Shown: positions 1-9,050, counted from the first letter of the stretch. The stretch is 24,627 nucleotides of DNA from JBOHWJ01 sp050736615 (GCA_050736615.1 JBOHWL010000031.1:1-24627); one strand, 5' to 3'. Translations and numbers: made by a program. Notes: generated by a model not told the origin, from the letters alone.

Positions 1-1337
1 ACGCGCTCTTCGATCGCCTCGGCGAGTTTGAAGAGTGCCTCAACCCGCCGCACAATCTCGCGCTGCTCCTCGAGCGGCGGCAGCGCAACCTGAAGAGCTC
101 GCACATCGCCGATATTGATGCCTCGCACCGCGACGCCTCGCAACGCCCGTTTGAAGCGTGTATCGACGGACGGGCATCGTAAATATACCGCGACATATTC
201 TGGATCGACTTCCCGATGAGCGGTGATTCGCGCGGTATCCTGCGTGATGTTAGCCCCTGCAAGTTCTTGTGGTACTCGACAGACGCGCCCGACCGTGCCG
301 CGAATGGACAACAACACGTCCCCGTGAGCTAAAGTCGCTCGGTCGTATTGCGTAGCTATCACGTGCGTTGTTCTTCTCACGGTCGAAAGTTCGATCCGGC
401 CTTCAGGAAAATCAGCGACGCGCACATACGGAACGCCGTCGGCCACGTCCGGTCCGGGTTTCAGGATGCCGTAAACAATTGGCCGACCGGGGCGGCAGAG
501 TTCCATCAGTCTCGCAATATCCCAACTCTCCGGAAGGCTTTCTTGCGTGAGGTCATGAGCCTCGTCGGTGGGTTCGGCCGCTTTCCCACCAAACCCGAAT
601 CCGGCCTTATCGTGAGACTCCCGAATGCGGCCCAAGGTTGCGGATGCAGGCTCCACGTCGGGGTTTGATTCGCGCCAGGCGGCGGTGAGGCGGCCGGAGC
701 AGGCGGCGGCGAGCACCGCTTGCCGGAAGCGCTTGAGCATCGCCGGGACCTTCGTGAGTCGCACGCGCGCCGCATCGACGCGCGCGATCAGCGCCTCGAT
801 CTTCGCGACGATTCGTTTCTGCTCCGCCAATGGCGCGAGCGGCAGTCTGTATCGGAGAAGCGCTTGCTGAGGGAAATGCCTAATGGTGCTTCCGGTGAAA
901 TACGTTTCCAGGGTTCCTGCCGTAGCGTCGTGTCGAAGGCTGAACATGATCCAACGAGGTTCAATGCCCGCGACGGGTCGTACTCGCAATAGTGCTTTCT
1001 GGTACATGATTGGCGGAGCTTTCCTCGGCCAGATTGCTGCGCGACCAGGTTCGCCGCCCTCGCACACGAGCAAGTCACCAGGAAACACCGCGTAGCGTTC
1101 AAACTCGTGATCTTCAAACGGCATCTCCAATAAATCATCAAGATGGAAGCCATCCCAGCGAACGTTTGCGTTCCGTAGGTATTTGAGTGGAGTTCCGCGC
1201 GTACGCTTGGCTCGATCGAGCATTTTCCCGAGCGCAATTTTCGCAATGACCTTGAGGCGCGTATGCGTCCAACCTTCGAGGAGGTTCACCCCGCTGGGCG
1301 GTGCCGCTTCAAGTTGTTGAGGTTGCGGCTTCGCCAT
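1..1337 (-). CDS. hsdS: Type I restriction-modification specificity subunit HsdS (3' end beyond window edge)
   Basis: The frame is open from the ATG at 1337 to the window edge: 445 codons with no stop, C-terminus missing. HsdS chooses the bipartite DNA target of the HsdRMS complex. It shows the usual two-repeat plan: target-recognition domain 1 (about residues 20-165), a conserved helical spacer starting PLAEQKRIVAKI (about 169-180) and continuing through FRQAVLAAACSGRLT (about 204-218), target-recognition domain 2 (about 270-415), then a second spacer starting PPLEEQREIVRR (about 420-431). The start is supported by a strong purine-rich ribosome site (GAGGGGGAG, 1339-1347) just upstream. The start overlaps the 3' end of hsdM by 29 nt in another frame, which implies translational coupling. 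The two recognition domains differ from each other and the target cannot be read from sequence. The family is certain; whether the last residues are intact is unknown. Confidence 0.93.
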   Translation of the reverse strand, partial: MAKPQPQQLEAAPPSGVNLLEGWTHTRLKVIAKIALGKMLDRAKRTRGTPLKYLRNANVRWDGFHLDDLLEMPFEDHEFERYAVFPGDLLVCEGGEPGRAAIWPRKAPPIMYQKALLRVRPVAGIEPRWIMFSLRHDATAGTLETYFTGSTIRHFPQQALLRYRLPLAPLAEQKRIVAKIEALIARVDAARVRLTKVPAMLKRFRQAVLAAACSGRLTAAWRESNPDVEPASATLGRIRESHDKAGFGFGGKAAEPTDEAHDLTQESLPESWDIARLMELCRPGRPIVYGILKPGPDVADGVPYVRVADFPEGRIELSTVRRTTHVIATQYDRATLAHGDVLLSIRGTVGRVCRVPQELAGANITQDTARITAHREVDPEYVAVYLRCPSVDTRFKRALRGVAVRGINIGDVRALQVALPPLEEQREIVRRVEALFKLAEAIEER

Positions 1338-2766
1338 TCTCCCCCTCAAGCAGCTTCAGCACCGCATTCAGCTCCTCGACCGCGCCTTCCAACTCCGCGA
1401 TCGCGTCGGTCGCCAACTCCTCAGGCTCGGGCAGTTCGTCCGCATCTTCCAGCGATTCGTCCTTGAGCCATTTGAAGCCGTCGAGCTTGAACTCGCGCTC
1501 CTTGATCTCGCTGATATGAAATTGCCGCCATCGATCCATTTTTGAGTCGCCCGGCTTGCGCGTTGAGCGGCCATTCGGGTCACCGCCGAAGCATCGCTCG
1601 AATTCGGCGAAATGTTCAGGCGCGAGCGGGCGGTCCTTCTTCGTGACCGCCTCGACGTTGGTGCGCGCGTCGTAAATCCATGCGTTCTCGGTCGGCGCAC
1701 TCTTGGTGAAAAAGATCACGTTGGCCTTCACGCCCTGGCTGTAAGGACTGAAGGTGCCGCGCGGCAGGCGCAAGACCGTATGCAAGTCGCAGTCCTGGGT
1801 CAGGATTTTGAACACCTCGCCCGCCTGATCGGCAAACAGGCAGTTGTCAGGCAGGATGACGGCGGCGCGCCCGCCCGGTTTGAGAATCGTCATCACGTGC
1901 TGGAGGAAGTTGAGCTGCTTGTTTGATGTTGGGACGGTGAAGTCGTCGCGGGGAGGAGACTGATTCGCCCCCTTGGTGCCGAATGGCGGATTCGTCATCA
2001 CCACGTCGAAGCGGCGCGAGCCGGGCACTTCGTAGATGGAGTCGCCCAGCCCTATATCAGGCTGAAGATTGTGCAGCGTCAGGTTCATCAGAGCGAGCCG
2101 CCGCGAGAGCTCGACGATGTCCTGTCCGAAGAAGGTTTTGCTTCTGACCCGCGCCGCCGTTTCGCGGTCGAGTGCGCCGCCGCCGGTCCGTTCGAGCAGC
2201 CACTCATATGCGGCGACCAGGAAGCCGCCGGTGCCGCAGGCCGGATCGCAGATGGTGAATTCCTTGTGGACGCGCGGGTCGGGCTTGACGCATCGAACGA
2301 TCGCTCGGATAAGCACGCGCGGGGTGAAGATTCCGCCCACGCCTTTCTTGCCTTCGCTCGCGGCCTTTTCGAGCAGGCCCTCGTAAGCGGCGGCTTTCAC
2401 GTCCACGTCGAGACTGGTCCATTCGGTCTCGTCGATCACACCGATGAGCTGTTTCAGGCTGGCCGGTTTCGTGAACCGTGATTGCGCCGCTGAGTAGATG
2501 TCGCCGACCAGACCGGGCGATTTGCCGAGCGCGCGCAGCATGTCGGCGTAGCCGTCGAGCAACTCGGTGCCGCTCTTCCCACGCAGACTCCGCCAGCCGC
2601 ATCCTTTGGGAAGCGCGACGCCCTTTTCGTCCGCCATCTTGAGATAAAGCAGGAAAGTGATCTGCTCGATGTATTCGCCGTAGCCGATGCCGTCGTGGCG
2701 TAAGACGTGGCAGAAGCCCCAGAGCTTCTGCACGACGTCGATTTGATGGTGGTTCTTCTCGTTCAC
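1309..2766 (-). CDS. hsdM: Type I restriction-modification DNA methyltransferase subunit HsdM
   Basis: This 485-residue protein transfers a methyl group from S-adenosylmethionine to adenine N6 in the HsdS-defined target and is needed for both modification and restriction. Visible features are an N-terminal helical HsdM domain (about 1-135), the FTPR element (147-150), AdoMet motif I DPACGTGGF (174-182) and catalytic motif IV NPPF (259-262), the signature of N6-adenine methylases. The C-terminal 60 residues are acidic and helical, as expected for contact with HsdS. The length is normal for the family. Its ATG overlaps the hsdR stop by 4 nt (ATGA, 2763-2766), and it overlaps hsdS at the other end, so the three subunits are probably translated from one message. 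Confidence 0.97.
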   Translation of the reverse strand: MNEKNHHQIDVVQKLWGFCHVLRHDGIGYGEYIEQITFLLYLKMADEKGVALPKGCGWRSLRGKSGTELLDGYADMLRALGKSPGLVGDIYSAAQSRFTKPASLKQLIGVIDETEWTSLDVDVKAAAYEGLLEKAASEGKKGVGGIFTPRVLIRAIVRCVKPDPRVHKEFTICDPACGTGGFLVAAYEWLLERTGGGALDRETAARVRSKTFFGQDIVELSRRLALMNLTLHNLQPDIGLGDSIYEVPGSRRFDVVMTNPPFGTKGANQSPPRDDFTVPTSNKQLNFLQHVMTILKPGGRAAVILPDNCLFADQAGEVFKILTQDCDLHTVLRLPRGTFSPYSQGVKANVIFFTKSAPTENAWIYDARTNVEAVTKKDRPLAPEHFAEFERCFGGDPNGRSTRKPGDSKMDRWRQFHISEIKEREFKLDGFKWLKDESLEDADELPEPEELATDAIAELEGAVEELNAVLKLLEGENGEAATSTT

Positions 2767-5519
2767 TGGGCGACAGCCTCGTTTATCTCAGACAGGAGCT
2801 TCTGGAGCTTGCCGGCAAAGGCGCGGTCCGCGGGCTTCCATCCGCCGGGATTGGAAAGCACCGGCACGATATCGAAGTCGTCGCGGCTGATCGAGAGATT
2901 CTCGACCAGATGCGAGCGGATGCGATCGAGCCATTGTTGCTGCTCGGCCGTAAACTTTTGGCCGATAGCAAGGCGCTGGAGTGCACGATCGGTGCGCTCG
3001 GTGGCGCTCAGCAGCGGTTCCTCCTCTTTGGCGGCGTGCTTGACCATCGAGATAATATCGATCAGCGCCTTGTTGTAGCGCGCGGCGTGGGCGCGCTTCA
3101 AATTCTCTTCCGTGAAATGCTGCGGCGTGGTGGCGAGTTTTTTGCGAAGTTCCGCCAGCGCGTTGGTGCTCCAGTCTTTGGGACGGTTCAGCAGGATGCG
3201 GATAGCCTCGACGCGGTCCGGGTTCTCGCGGACGAAGCGCGCGAAAGCGGCGAGGTAGTCCTCGGGCCGGTGCTCGTTGCCGGCGGCGTCGCGGATCAGA
3301 ACGCGCGACGAGACTTCGTCAGTCGTCTCGTGGGCAACGATGAAATGGGGCCGCGCGCGCTCATAGTTGACAAGCAGCCGCTGGAATTGGGGATCGCGCA
3401 AGAGCGCCATCGTCGCCGAGAAATTGTCGGTAAGCGCTTGCGGTACGCGGTTCGCAAACGCCTGCATATCCCCTTCCGGGATGTAGGCCGCAAAGGCCTC
3501 GCGCGCGTTACCCGACATGTCCTTGTCGATACGGAGCAAGCGGCGGCAGAGGCAGCGGACGTTGTAGGCGCGGTCGCGGTTGTCCCAGATGGCCTGGATG
3601 ATCTCCTCGATCGTGCGCGTGGGCCGGTCGGGAGGATCTTCGGTGAAGGCTGATGCGTTCTTGAAGTAGCTCAGCAACGTACCATCAAAACAGTCGAACA
3701 CGGTGAAGTGCGTCTTGCGCGGCAAGAGGCTGCCAAGCCGCGTGCCACGCCCGAGCATCTGCTCCCAGAGGATGCGCGATTTGACCGGGCGTGCGAACAC
3801 GATGAATTCAAGATTGGGAATGTCCACGCCGGTGGACATCAGGTCCACTGAGACAACGATCGCGGGTTCGGGCCGGTTGCGGAATTCGCGGATCCGCTGC
3901 AAGGGACGATCGACCGTGCCCGTGATTTTGGCCACGAATGAATCGCCGTGGCCAAAAATGTCGCGGCAGATGTTCACAAGCTGGTCGGCGTGGGACACGT
4001 GCGGCTTGTCGTTGGCCGCAAAGATAAGCGTCTTGGGGAAGCGCCCGAACTTCTGCTCATGCTCCAGCGCGTACTTCTTCAGCTCCTCAACAACCTTTCT
4101 GTTGGTGTCGGGAACGGTGATCTTGCGCTCGACTTCGGTTGAGTCGAACTGGCGCTCAGCTTCGAGCTGATCCATGCCGGTCAGACCGGTTTGCGGATCG
4201 ACCGTCCGCACGCGATCGCCTTCTTTGAGAAAGACGCCCTTGACCAGCACGCCCGATTTGATTGCGATAGCGTCGTAATCGACGAGGAAGCCCTCGGCCA
4301 CGGCGCGGCGGTAATCGTAGCGGTAGATGATGTCGTGAAAGTAGGCGGTGGTGTGTTGCGCCGGCGTGGCGGTAAGCCCGATTTTGATCGCATCGAAATG
4401 GTCGAGCGTGTCGCGCCACAATGACTGCTCGGCGGCGGTGTAACCGCGATGGCATTCGTCGGCAATGATCAGGTCGAAGGCGTGAATCGGAATGGGCAGA
4501 GGATCGGGCAGGTCATTTTCGTCCTCGTCCTCGCGTTCCCCAAAACCGCGGTCGGGAAACAGATACCGCGCCATCCGCTGGATGGTGCAGACGTACACGA
4601 AGGCCGATCCGGGCTTCGGCCCCGTAAGGTAGGCGTTGGGCATGACCTTGGGGTCGAATTTCTCGCCGGGCTCCAGATCAGCTTTCTGGAAGCGCTGACT
4701 GTAGACCTCGTAAATCTTGTCGAACTTCAGGCCTGGCTCCGCTTCGAACGAGGCAAACTCGCGCATCGCCTGTGCCGCCAGCGCCCGGCGATCGACGAGA
4801 AAGAGTATGCGGCGGCCAACCCCCGATTTCATCAGCCGGTAGGCCTGGTTCACCATCGTGAAGGTCTTGCCGGTGCCGGTCGCCATCGCGACCAGCATCA
4901 CGCGCTTGCGCTCAGCGAGAGCCCGCTCAATCGCGGCATTCGCCTCGCGCTGGTACGGACGCAGGTGGCTGTGCGTGTTCGGTAACGCTTTGAGCCGATC
5001 ACCTTCGGCCTCGAAATCGCGCAAGAGCATCTCGTTCAGAGCGGCTGGCGTGTGAAAGTTGGCTATGCGGCGTGAACGGTTCGCCAGCGAACGCACGTCA
5101 TGAAACCAGCTCACCTCGCCATTCGTGGAATACAAAAACGGCGCGCGCCGGCCGGCAAAGTTGAACTCGCCGGGCGGCAACCCCCGCGCGTAGCGCTCCG
5201 CTTGGGTCAGCACGTTCTGAGGGCCAAGGGAGAGCTTTTTCGCCTCGACGATGCCGACGACGCGCCCGCCTAGAACCAGCGAATAATCGGCCGGGCCATT
5301 GTCGGTCGGGTATTCTGTGACCGCATGGGCGCTGCACCCTGATAGGTCCAAACCGGGCTTAAATGGAACAATCTTCCAGCCCAGCTCGGCAAGCCTCGGA
5401 TCAATCCGGCTTCGCCGCGTGTGTGATTCCAGCTCCTCGCGCCCTTCGTTCGGCACTCCTGCTCCCTCGCAACGTATGTCCACCTTGCTGTGACGATTCG
5501 GCATTGCGCCGATCGTCAT
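2763..5519 (-). CDS. hsdR: Type I restriction endonuclease/translocase subunit HsdR
   Basis: This 918-residue motor and nuclease subunit uses ATP to translocate DNA and cuts unmodified DNA away from the target. The N-terminal nuclease domain shows a PD-(D/E)xK centre: D78, then E92-A-K94 (GIVEAKK), followed by the QxxxY motif (Q106-Y110) typical of type I enzymes. The superfamily 2 helicase part has Walker A ATGTGKT (213-219), Walker B DECH (354-357), TAT (383-385), a motif V region STGVD (562-566) and motif VI GRGTRLG (590-596). The C-terminal region (about 660-918) is helical. All catalytic motifs look intact. Translation may start at 5519 (MTIGAM) or five codons later at MPNRH; no strong ribosome site decides. 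It is the first gene of the hsdRMS operon. Confidence 0.96.
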   Translation of the reverse strand: MTIGAMPNRHSKVDIRCEGAGVPNEGREELESHTRRSRIDPRLAELGWKIVPFKPGLDLSGCSAHAVTEYPTDNGPADYSLVLGGRVVGIVEAKKLSLGPQNVLTQAERYARGLPPGEFNFAGRRAPFLYSTNGEVSWFHDVRSLANRSRRIANFHTPAALNEMLLRDFEAEGDRLKALPNTHSHLRPYQREANAAIERALAERKRVMLVAMATGTGKTFTMVNQAYRLMKSGVGRRILFLVDRRALAAQAMREFASFEAEPGLKFDKIYEVYSQRFQKADLEPGEKFDPKVMPNAYLTGPKPGSAFVYVCTIQRMARYLFPDRGFGEREDEDENDLPDPLPIPIHAFDLIIADECHRGYTAAEQSLWRDTLDHFDAIKIGLTATPAQHTTAYFHDIIYRYDYRRAVAEGFLVDYDAIAIKSGVLVKGVFLKEGDRVRTVDPQTGLTGMDQLEAERQFDSTEVERKITVPDTNRKVVEELKKYALEHEQKFGRFPKTLIFAANDKPHVSHADQLVNICRDIFGHGDSFVAKITGTVDRPLQRIREFRNRPEPAIVVSVDLMSTGVDIPNLEFIVFARPVKSRILWEQMLGRGTRLGSLLPRKTHFTVFDCFDGTLLSYFKNASAFTEDPPDRPTRTIEEIIQAIWDNRDRAYNVRCLCRRLLRIDKDMSGNAREAFAAYIPEGDMQAFANRVPQALTDNFSATMALLRDPQFQRLLVNYERARPHFIVAHETTDEVSSRVLIRDAAGNEHRPEDYLAAFARFVRENPDRVEAIRILLNRPKDWSTNALAELRKKLATTPQHFTEENLKRAHAARYNKALIDIISMVKHAAKEEEPLLSATERTDRALQRLAIGQKFTAEQQQWLDRIRSHLVENLSISRDDFDIVPVLSNPGGWKPADRAFAGKLQKLLSEINEAVAQ

Positions 5520-5597
5520 TGCAAGAATCGGCTATCCGATATTTTGGACGGCCACGTGGCAGGCATTTGTTGTGACAGCGTAATTGACGCGAAGATA

Positions 5598-5626
5598 AGT
5601 ATCAATTCGGCTGATGTAGTGATCAA
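5598..5626 (-). promoter_or_regulatory. Candidate sigma70-type promoter of the hsdRMS operon
   Basis: On the minus strand TTGATC (-35, 5621-5626) is separated by exactly 17 nt from GATACT (-10, 5598-5603). Each hexamer matches the consensus at four of six positions. It lies in the AT-richer 149-nt gap between the alcohol dehydrogenase and hsdR and would give a leader of about 70 nt. The gap is long enough to separate hsdRMS from the metabolic genes upstream. This is pattern matching only. Confidence 0.35.
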
Positions 5627-5668
5627 TAACGCTTACGGACGTTCCGTCGATTTTAATTGCCGGTTCTC

Positions 5669-6697
5669 TCAAGGGGGGAATTCCAGCATTACCTTGACCT
5701 GATTGGTGGCGGCGGGCAGTGCCGCAAAGGCGCGCGGCAGTTCGTTCAATCCCACCGTATGCGTAATCAACGGCTCGGTTGAAAAACGTCCGCTGGCCAG
5801 AGCGCCGATCGCGGTTTCGACTTCACCCGGCTCCAAGCCCAGGCTGAAGGCGACGTCCAACTCCTTGGCCATCGCCAGTCCCGGTGGAAAACCATCATCC
5901 CGCATCGAGAAGCCCAGCACGCAGACGCGGCCGCCGCGCGCGGCATAGGTGATCGCCTGGGCGAGCGTGCCGGGCTCGCCGATACATTCGAAGACTACAT
6001 CCGGCGCCGAGCCGCTGAGGCTCGTCATCGCGGCGGCGGGATTGTGCATGCGCGGATCGACGGCAATGTCCCCACCTAGCGCAAGCGCGATTTCACGCCG
6101 TTCGAGCAGTGGTTCCGATACCACCACCGCGCGCGCACCCGCATATTTCAACCATAGCAGGGTGAGCAGCCCCATGGTCCCCGCGCCCATCACGACCGCG
6201 GTTTCACCCAGGCGAAAGCCCGCGCGATTAAGCCCGTGCAGACCGACCACCAGCGGCTCGACCGTGGCGCCCAAACGAAAGCTCATATGCGGGGGCATCT
6301 TAAACACGCTGCCCGGCCGCAGCTTGATCATTTCGGCATACGCGCCCGGCACGTCGCCGAAGCCGATTAATCTCCGCTCGGCACATCGCACCGCCTGGCC
6401 GATGCGGCACCATTGGCATTCGCCGCAAGCGAGATAGGACATGCCGGCCACCGCGTCGCCGGCCACGAGACCGGCGACGCCCGCACCGATACGCTCGGCC
6501 ACGCCGGCGAATTCATGGCCCAGAATGGTGCCGGGGGGCAGTTTGACATCCTCGTTATTGCCGGCGGCATGAAGGTCGGAACCGCAGATGCCGCAATCGC
6601 GCACGCGCACCACGATCTCGCCGGGACCCGGCTCGGGGTCCGGCAATTCGATCAGCTCCAGCGGCGCGCCCCGCGCTTTGAATACACATGCGCGCAT
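5669..6697 (-). CDS. Zinc-dependent alcohol/polyol dehydrogenase (MDR superfamily)
   Basis: This 342-residue cytoplasmic enzyme is of the medium-chain dehydrogenase family and should oxidise an alcohol or polyol with NAD(P)+. The catalytic zinc ligands are visible as CGICGSDLH (C38 being the usual ligand) and GHE (H61-E62). The structural zinc site is present with four cysteines (C91, C94, C97, C105). The Rossmann dinucleotide motif is GAGTMG (171-176). The overall pattern resembles threonine, sorbitol and butanediol dehydrogenases, but the substrate cannot be assigned. The start ATG lies 4 nt after the stop of the crotonase-family gene, so the two are almost certainly co-transcribed and may act on successive intermediates. 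It ends 149 nt before hsdR. Confidence 0.9.
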   Translation of the reverse strand: MRACVFKARGAPLELIELPDPEPGPGEIVVRVRDCGICGSDLHAAGNNEDVKLPPGTILGHEFAGVAERIGAGVAGLVAGDAVAGMSYLACGECQWCRIGQAVRCAERRLIGFGDVPGAYAEMIKLRPGSVFKMPPHMSFRLGATVEPLVVGLHGLNRAGFRLGETAVVMGAGTMGLLTLLWLKYAGARAVVVSEPLLERREIALALGGDIAVDPRMHNPAAAMTSLSGSAPDVVFECIGEPGTLAQAITYAARGGRVCVLGFSMRDDGFPPGLAMAKELDVAFSLGLEPGEVETAIGALASGRFSTEPLITHTVGLNELPRAFAALPAATNQVKVMLEFPP

Positions 6698-6701
6698 AGG
6701 G

Positions 6702-7502
6702 CTACTTCTTCAGATGCGGGAAGAGAGGCTGGCGCTTTTCTTTAAGCGCGCTCACGCCTTCGGCCAACTCGGCACTGAAAAAACCGAGCATCTCCATCGC
6801 CAGCGAGGCGTCGAAGGCGGGCCCGAACATTTTCAGCCAGTTGTTGAGCGCGCGCTTGGTGAAGCGCACCGCCTGCTGCGGTCCGCGCGCGAGTTTGTGC
6901 GCGACTTCGAACGCCTTGTCCATCAACTGCCCGGCCGGCACGCACATGCTCACGAGGCCGATGCGTTCGGCTTCCTTGCCGTCGATAAAATCCGCCGTCA
7001 TCAGGTAGTATTTCGCTTTCGCCATGCCACACAGCAGCGGCCATATGATGACCGCGTGATCGCCGGCGGCGACGCCGAGCCGCAGATGGCCGTCGGTGAT
7101 GCGCATGTTCTCGGAGGCGATCGTGATATCGGCGAGAAAGGCGACCGCGAGCCCGGCGCCGACGGCCACGCCGTTGATGGCGGAGATGATCGGCTTACTA
7201 CAATTGATCATGTTGTAAACGATATCGCCGGCCTCGCGCATCGCGTTCGAAACTGTGGCGGGGTTGGCCTTCATAGCGTCGATCATGTCGAGGTCGCCGC
7301 CGGCGGAGAAGGCCCGGCCTTTGCCGGTAATTACGATCACGTTGGTTTCCGGATCGTCGTCGACGTCATTCCACACGCGGCTGAGTTCCCAATGCAGCCG
7401 GTTATTGGTGGCGTTGAGCACGTCGGGACGGTTGATGGTGATTAGCAGGATGCCGTCCTCGCGCCGTTCAAACTGCAGGTACTGGTACTCGTCGTATTTC
7501 AT
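6702..7502 (-). CDS. Enoyl-CoA hydratase/isomerase (crotonase) family protein without the usual catalytic glutamates
   Basis: This 266-residue crotonase-fold protein probably acts on an acyl-CoA thioester in the cytoplasm. The oxyanion-hole segments are present: RAFSAGGDLDMID (63-75) and NGVAVGAG (110-117). Aligned by eye with classical enoyl-CoA hydratase, the two catalytic glutamates are replaced: the Glu in the GGGCE segment by A119, and the Glu in the FGQPE segment by H139. Plain hydratase activity is therefore doubtful, and an isomerase, hydrolase or lyase role is as likely. The start MKYDEYQYL is preferred over an upstream in-frame ATG because GAGGGA lies just before it. It ends in TAG, 4 nt before the dehydrogenase start, forming a two-gene unit. 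Confidence 0.85.
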   Translation of the reverse strand: MKYDEYQYLQFERREDGILLITINRPDVLNATNNRLHWELSRVWNDVDDDPETNVIVITGKGRAFSAGGDLDMIDAMKANPATVSNAMREAGDIVYNMINCSKPIISAINGVAVGAGLAVAFLADITIASENMRITDGHLRLGVAAGDHAVIIWPLLCGMAKAKYYLMTADFIDGKEAERIGLVSMCVPAGQLMDKAFEVAHKLARGPQQAVRFTKRALNNWLKMFGPAFDASLAMEMLGFFSAELAEGVSALKEKRQPLFPHLKK

Positions 7503-7547
7503 GGTTCCCTCAAGGCCGATTTTCACCCATTCACGGCGGCATGGCCG

Positions 7548-7573
7548 CTGGCGGCTAAAGTTCAAGCCGCCAG
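7548..7573. promoter_or_regulatory. Perfect 9-bp hairpin in the leader of the crotonase-dehydrogenase pair
   Basis: CTGGCGGCT (7548-7556) pairs perfectly with AGCCGCCAG (7565-7573) around an 8-nt loop. On the plus strand it is followed by the T-rich stretch TCTTTCTT, like an intrinsic terminator, but no plus-strand gene ends here. On the minus strand it lies in the 150-nt gap between the MFS gene and the crotonase-family gene, about 46 nt before the start codon, without a following T-run. It could block antisense transcription, stabilise the downstream message or act in attenuation. Confidence 0.5.
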
Positions 7574-7652
7574 TCTTTCTTAGCGCGGATGGCCACGGCG
7601 GGTAAACGCGCCACCGTCGCGCGGCGCCGATCGCGAGGAAAATCGTTGCCCG

Positions 7653-9050
7653 TCAATGGGCCGGCTGGCGCGAAGGCGCTTCGGGTGCAATCGATTCCAA
7701 CTCACTCCCGGCCGTCTCCGGAAAGAACAGGAACATAATCACAGGCGCGATCATCCAGAAGATCGTCAGATGGCGAATCGCACTCCAGTGTGAACCGCTG
7801 GCGCGATAAAGTACGCTTTCGAGCGCCAGCCCGAGGGCGCCGCCGAGAGTGCCCGCCACAGCCAGCGCGCTGCCGGCAGTCGCGCGATGCGAGGTAGGAA
7901 ACAACTCGGCACTATAAGCCGTCAGGATCGTGCTTGACGCGGTGTCGAAGAACAACTCGAAAATCCATAGCGGAATCACACCCGGCACGCGCGGCAGATG
8001 GAGATGCAGACCCAATGGCAGCGCCAGCGACCAGCCCGGCAGTGCCGACGCGGCGGAGGCACGATACAGGAATATCGTCATAATCGGGGCCAGCAGCATG
8101 AAGACTGAACTCATCGTGCGCCGCCCAAAGCGGTCACTCAGGCGCCCGGCGATGATATTGCCAAGGATGCCCAGCGCGCCCCCGATAAAGAACATCGAAG
8201 CCACCTGGCTCGGCGACCAGCCATGGGCCTCCTGCAGGAATTTGGGGAAGAAGATGCCCGCCGCATTGCCGCCCATCGCGCTGAGGAACGCCACCGCCAA
8301 CAGCATCCCAAGCCGCCGTGGATAGGCGCGAAACACCGCGATCAGCGGTTCCAATATTCGCGCCGGCCGGATCTCCGGCAGCGCTTCGGCCGCAAACCGC
8401 TTGCTTTCAGGCAGCGTGCGCCGTAACGGGATGATCAGCATCAGCGGAATAAGCGCGAGCGCATAGAGGCCGCGCCAGCCATAGGGCATCACGTTGATCA
8501 GGGCAAAGACGAGTGCCGCCAGCCCGTAGCCGGAGGTACTGACCGCGGCCAACAACCCGACCGCCCAGCCGCGCACCGCGGCATCCACCTCCTCGGCCAG
8601 GATTACGACGGCGATCGTGGCCTCCGCGCAGGCGAAGGCCCGTGCGGCGGCCTGGCATGCGACGAATGCGTGTTCGCTCGGCGCAATCGCACTCAGGCCG
8701 GTGAAGATCGTGTAGCCGGCAATCGTGTAGAGCAGCAGGCGCCGGCGTCCGAATACGTCAGCGAGCGGCGTGACCAGGAGCGAAAAGATGTAGCCGAGCC
8801 GGATCAGCGACAACACCGCTCCCAGATGCGCATCGGCAATCGCGAGCCCTTTCTGAATCTGCTTCAGCGCGAGACTTAACAGCGCACGATCATAGTTGTC
8901 GAAAAACCCCGCGGTGCAGGCAATCAGGAATACGCGCCCCTGCCGCCGGGTGAAGGGCGGCGTGCGGCCGAATATGCCGAGCGGATAACTCCGGCGCGCT
9001 TCCCGCGGTTGCGTTGTCTCCACGGCGAGCGCGCTTTGAGGCTGAACCAT
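7653..9050 (-). CDS. Major facilitator superfamily transporter
   Basis: This 465-residue inner-membrane carrier has about 12 predicted hydrophobic helices. The first contains acidic residues (DNYDRALLSLAL, 51-62), as in proton-coupled sugar and organic-acid porters. The inter-helix 2-3 motif LADVFGRRRLL (96-106) and its second-half counterpart GRLSDRFGRR (302-311) are present, as is LPESKRF (213-219) at the start of the central loop. These place it near the sugar-porter/aromatic-acid-symporter branch; the substrate is unknown. GGAGG lies 11 nt before the ATG. It is downstream of phosphoketolase and upstream of the crotonase-dehydrogenase pair in the same orientation, so it may import the substrate of those enzymes, or export an acid product. 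Confidence 0.9.
   Translation of the reverse strand: MVQPQSALAVETTQPREARRSYPLGIFGRTPPFTRRQGRVFLIACTAGFFDNYDRALLSLALKQIQKGLAIADAHLGAVLSLIRLGYIFSLLVTPLADVFGRRRLLLYTIAGYTIFTGLSAIAPSEHAFVACQAAARAFACAEATIAVVILAEEVDAAVRGWAVGLLAAVSTSGYGLAALVFALINVMPYGWRGLYALALIPLMLIIPLRRTLPESKRFAAEALPEIRPARILEPLIAVFRAYPRRLGMLLAVAFLSAMGGNAAGIFFPKFLQEAHGWSPSQVASMFFIGGALGILGNIIAGRLSDRFGRRTMSSVFMLLAPIMTIFLYRASAASALPGWSLALPLGLHLHLPRVPGVIPLWIFELFFDTASSTILTAYSAELFPTSHRATAGSALAVAGTLGGALGLALESVLYRASGSHWSAIRHLTIFWMIAPVIMFLFFPETAGSELESIAPEAPSRQPAH

Noticed and set aside
506..1246. Apparent fragmentation of hsdS into short frames
   Set aside because: These short frames are out of register. The true hsdS frame from 1337 is continuously open to the window edge, so there is no frameshift.
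6588..7445. Plus-strand open frame of 285 codons opposite the crotonase and dehydrogenase genes
   Set aside because: It crosses the junction of two real genes on the other strand; its His/Gly/Arg-rich composition looks like shadow coding.
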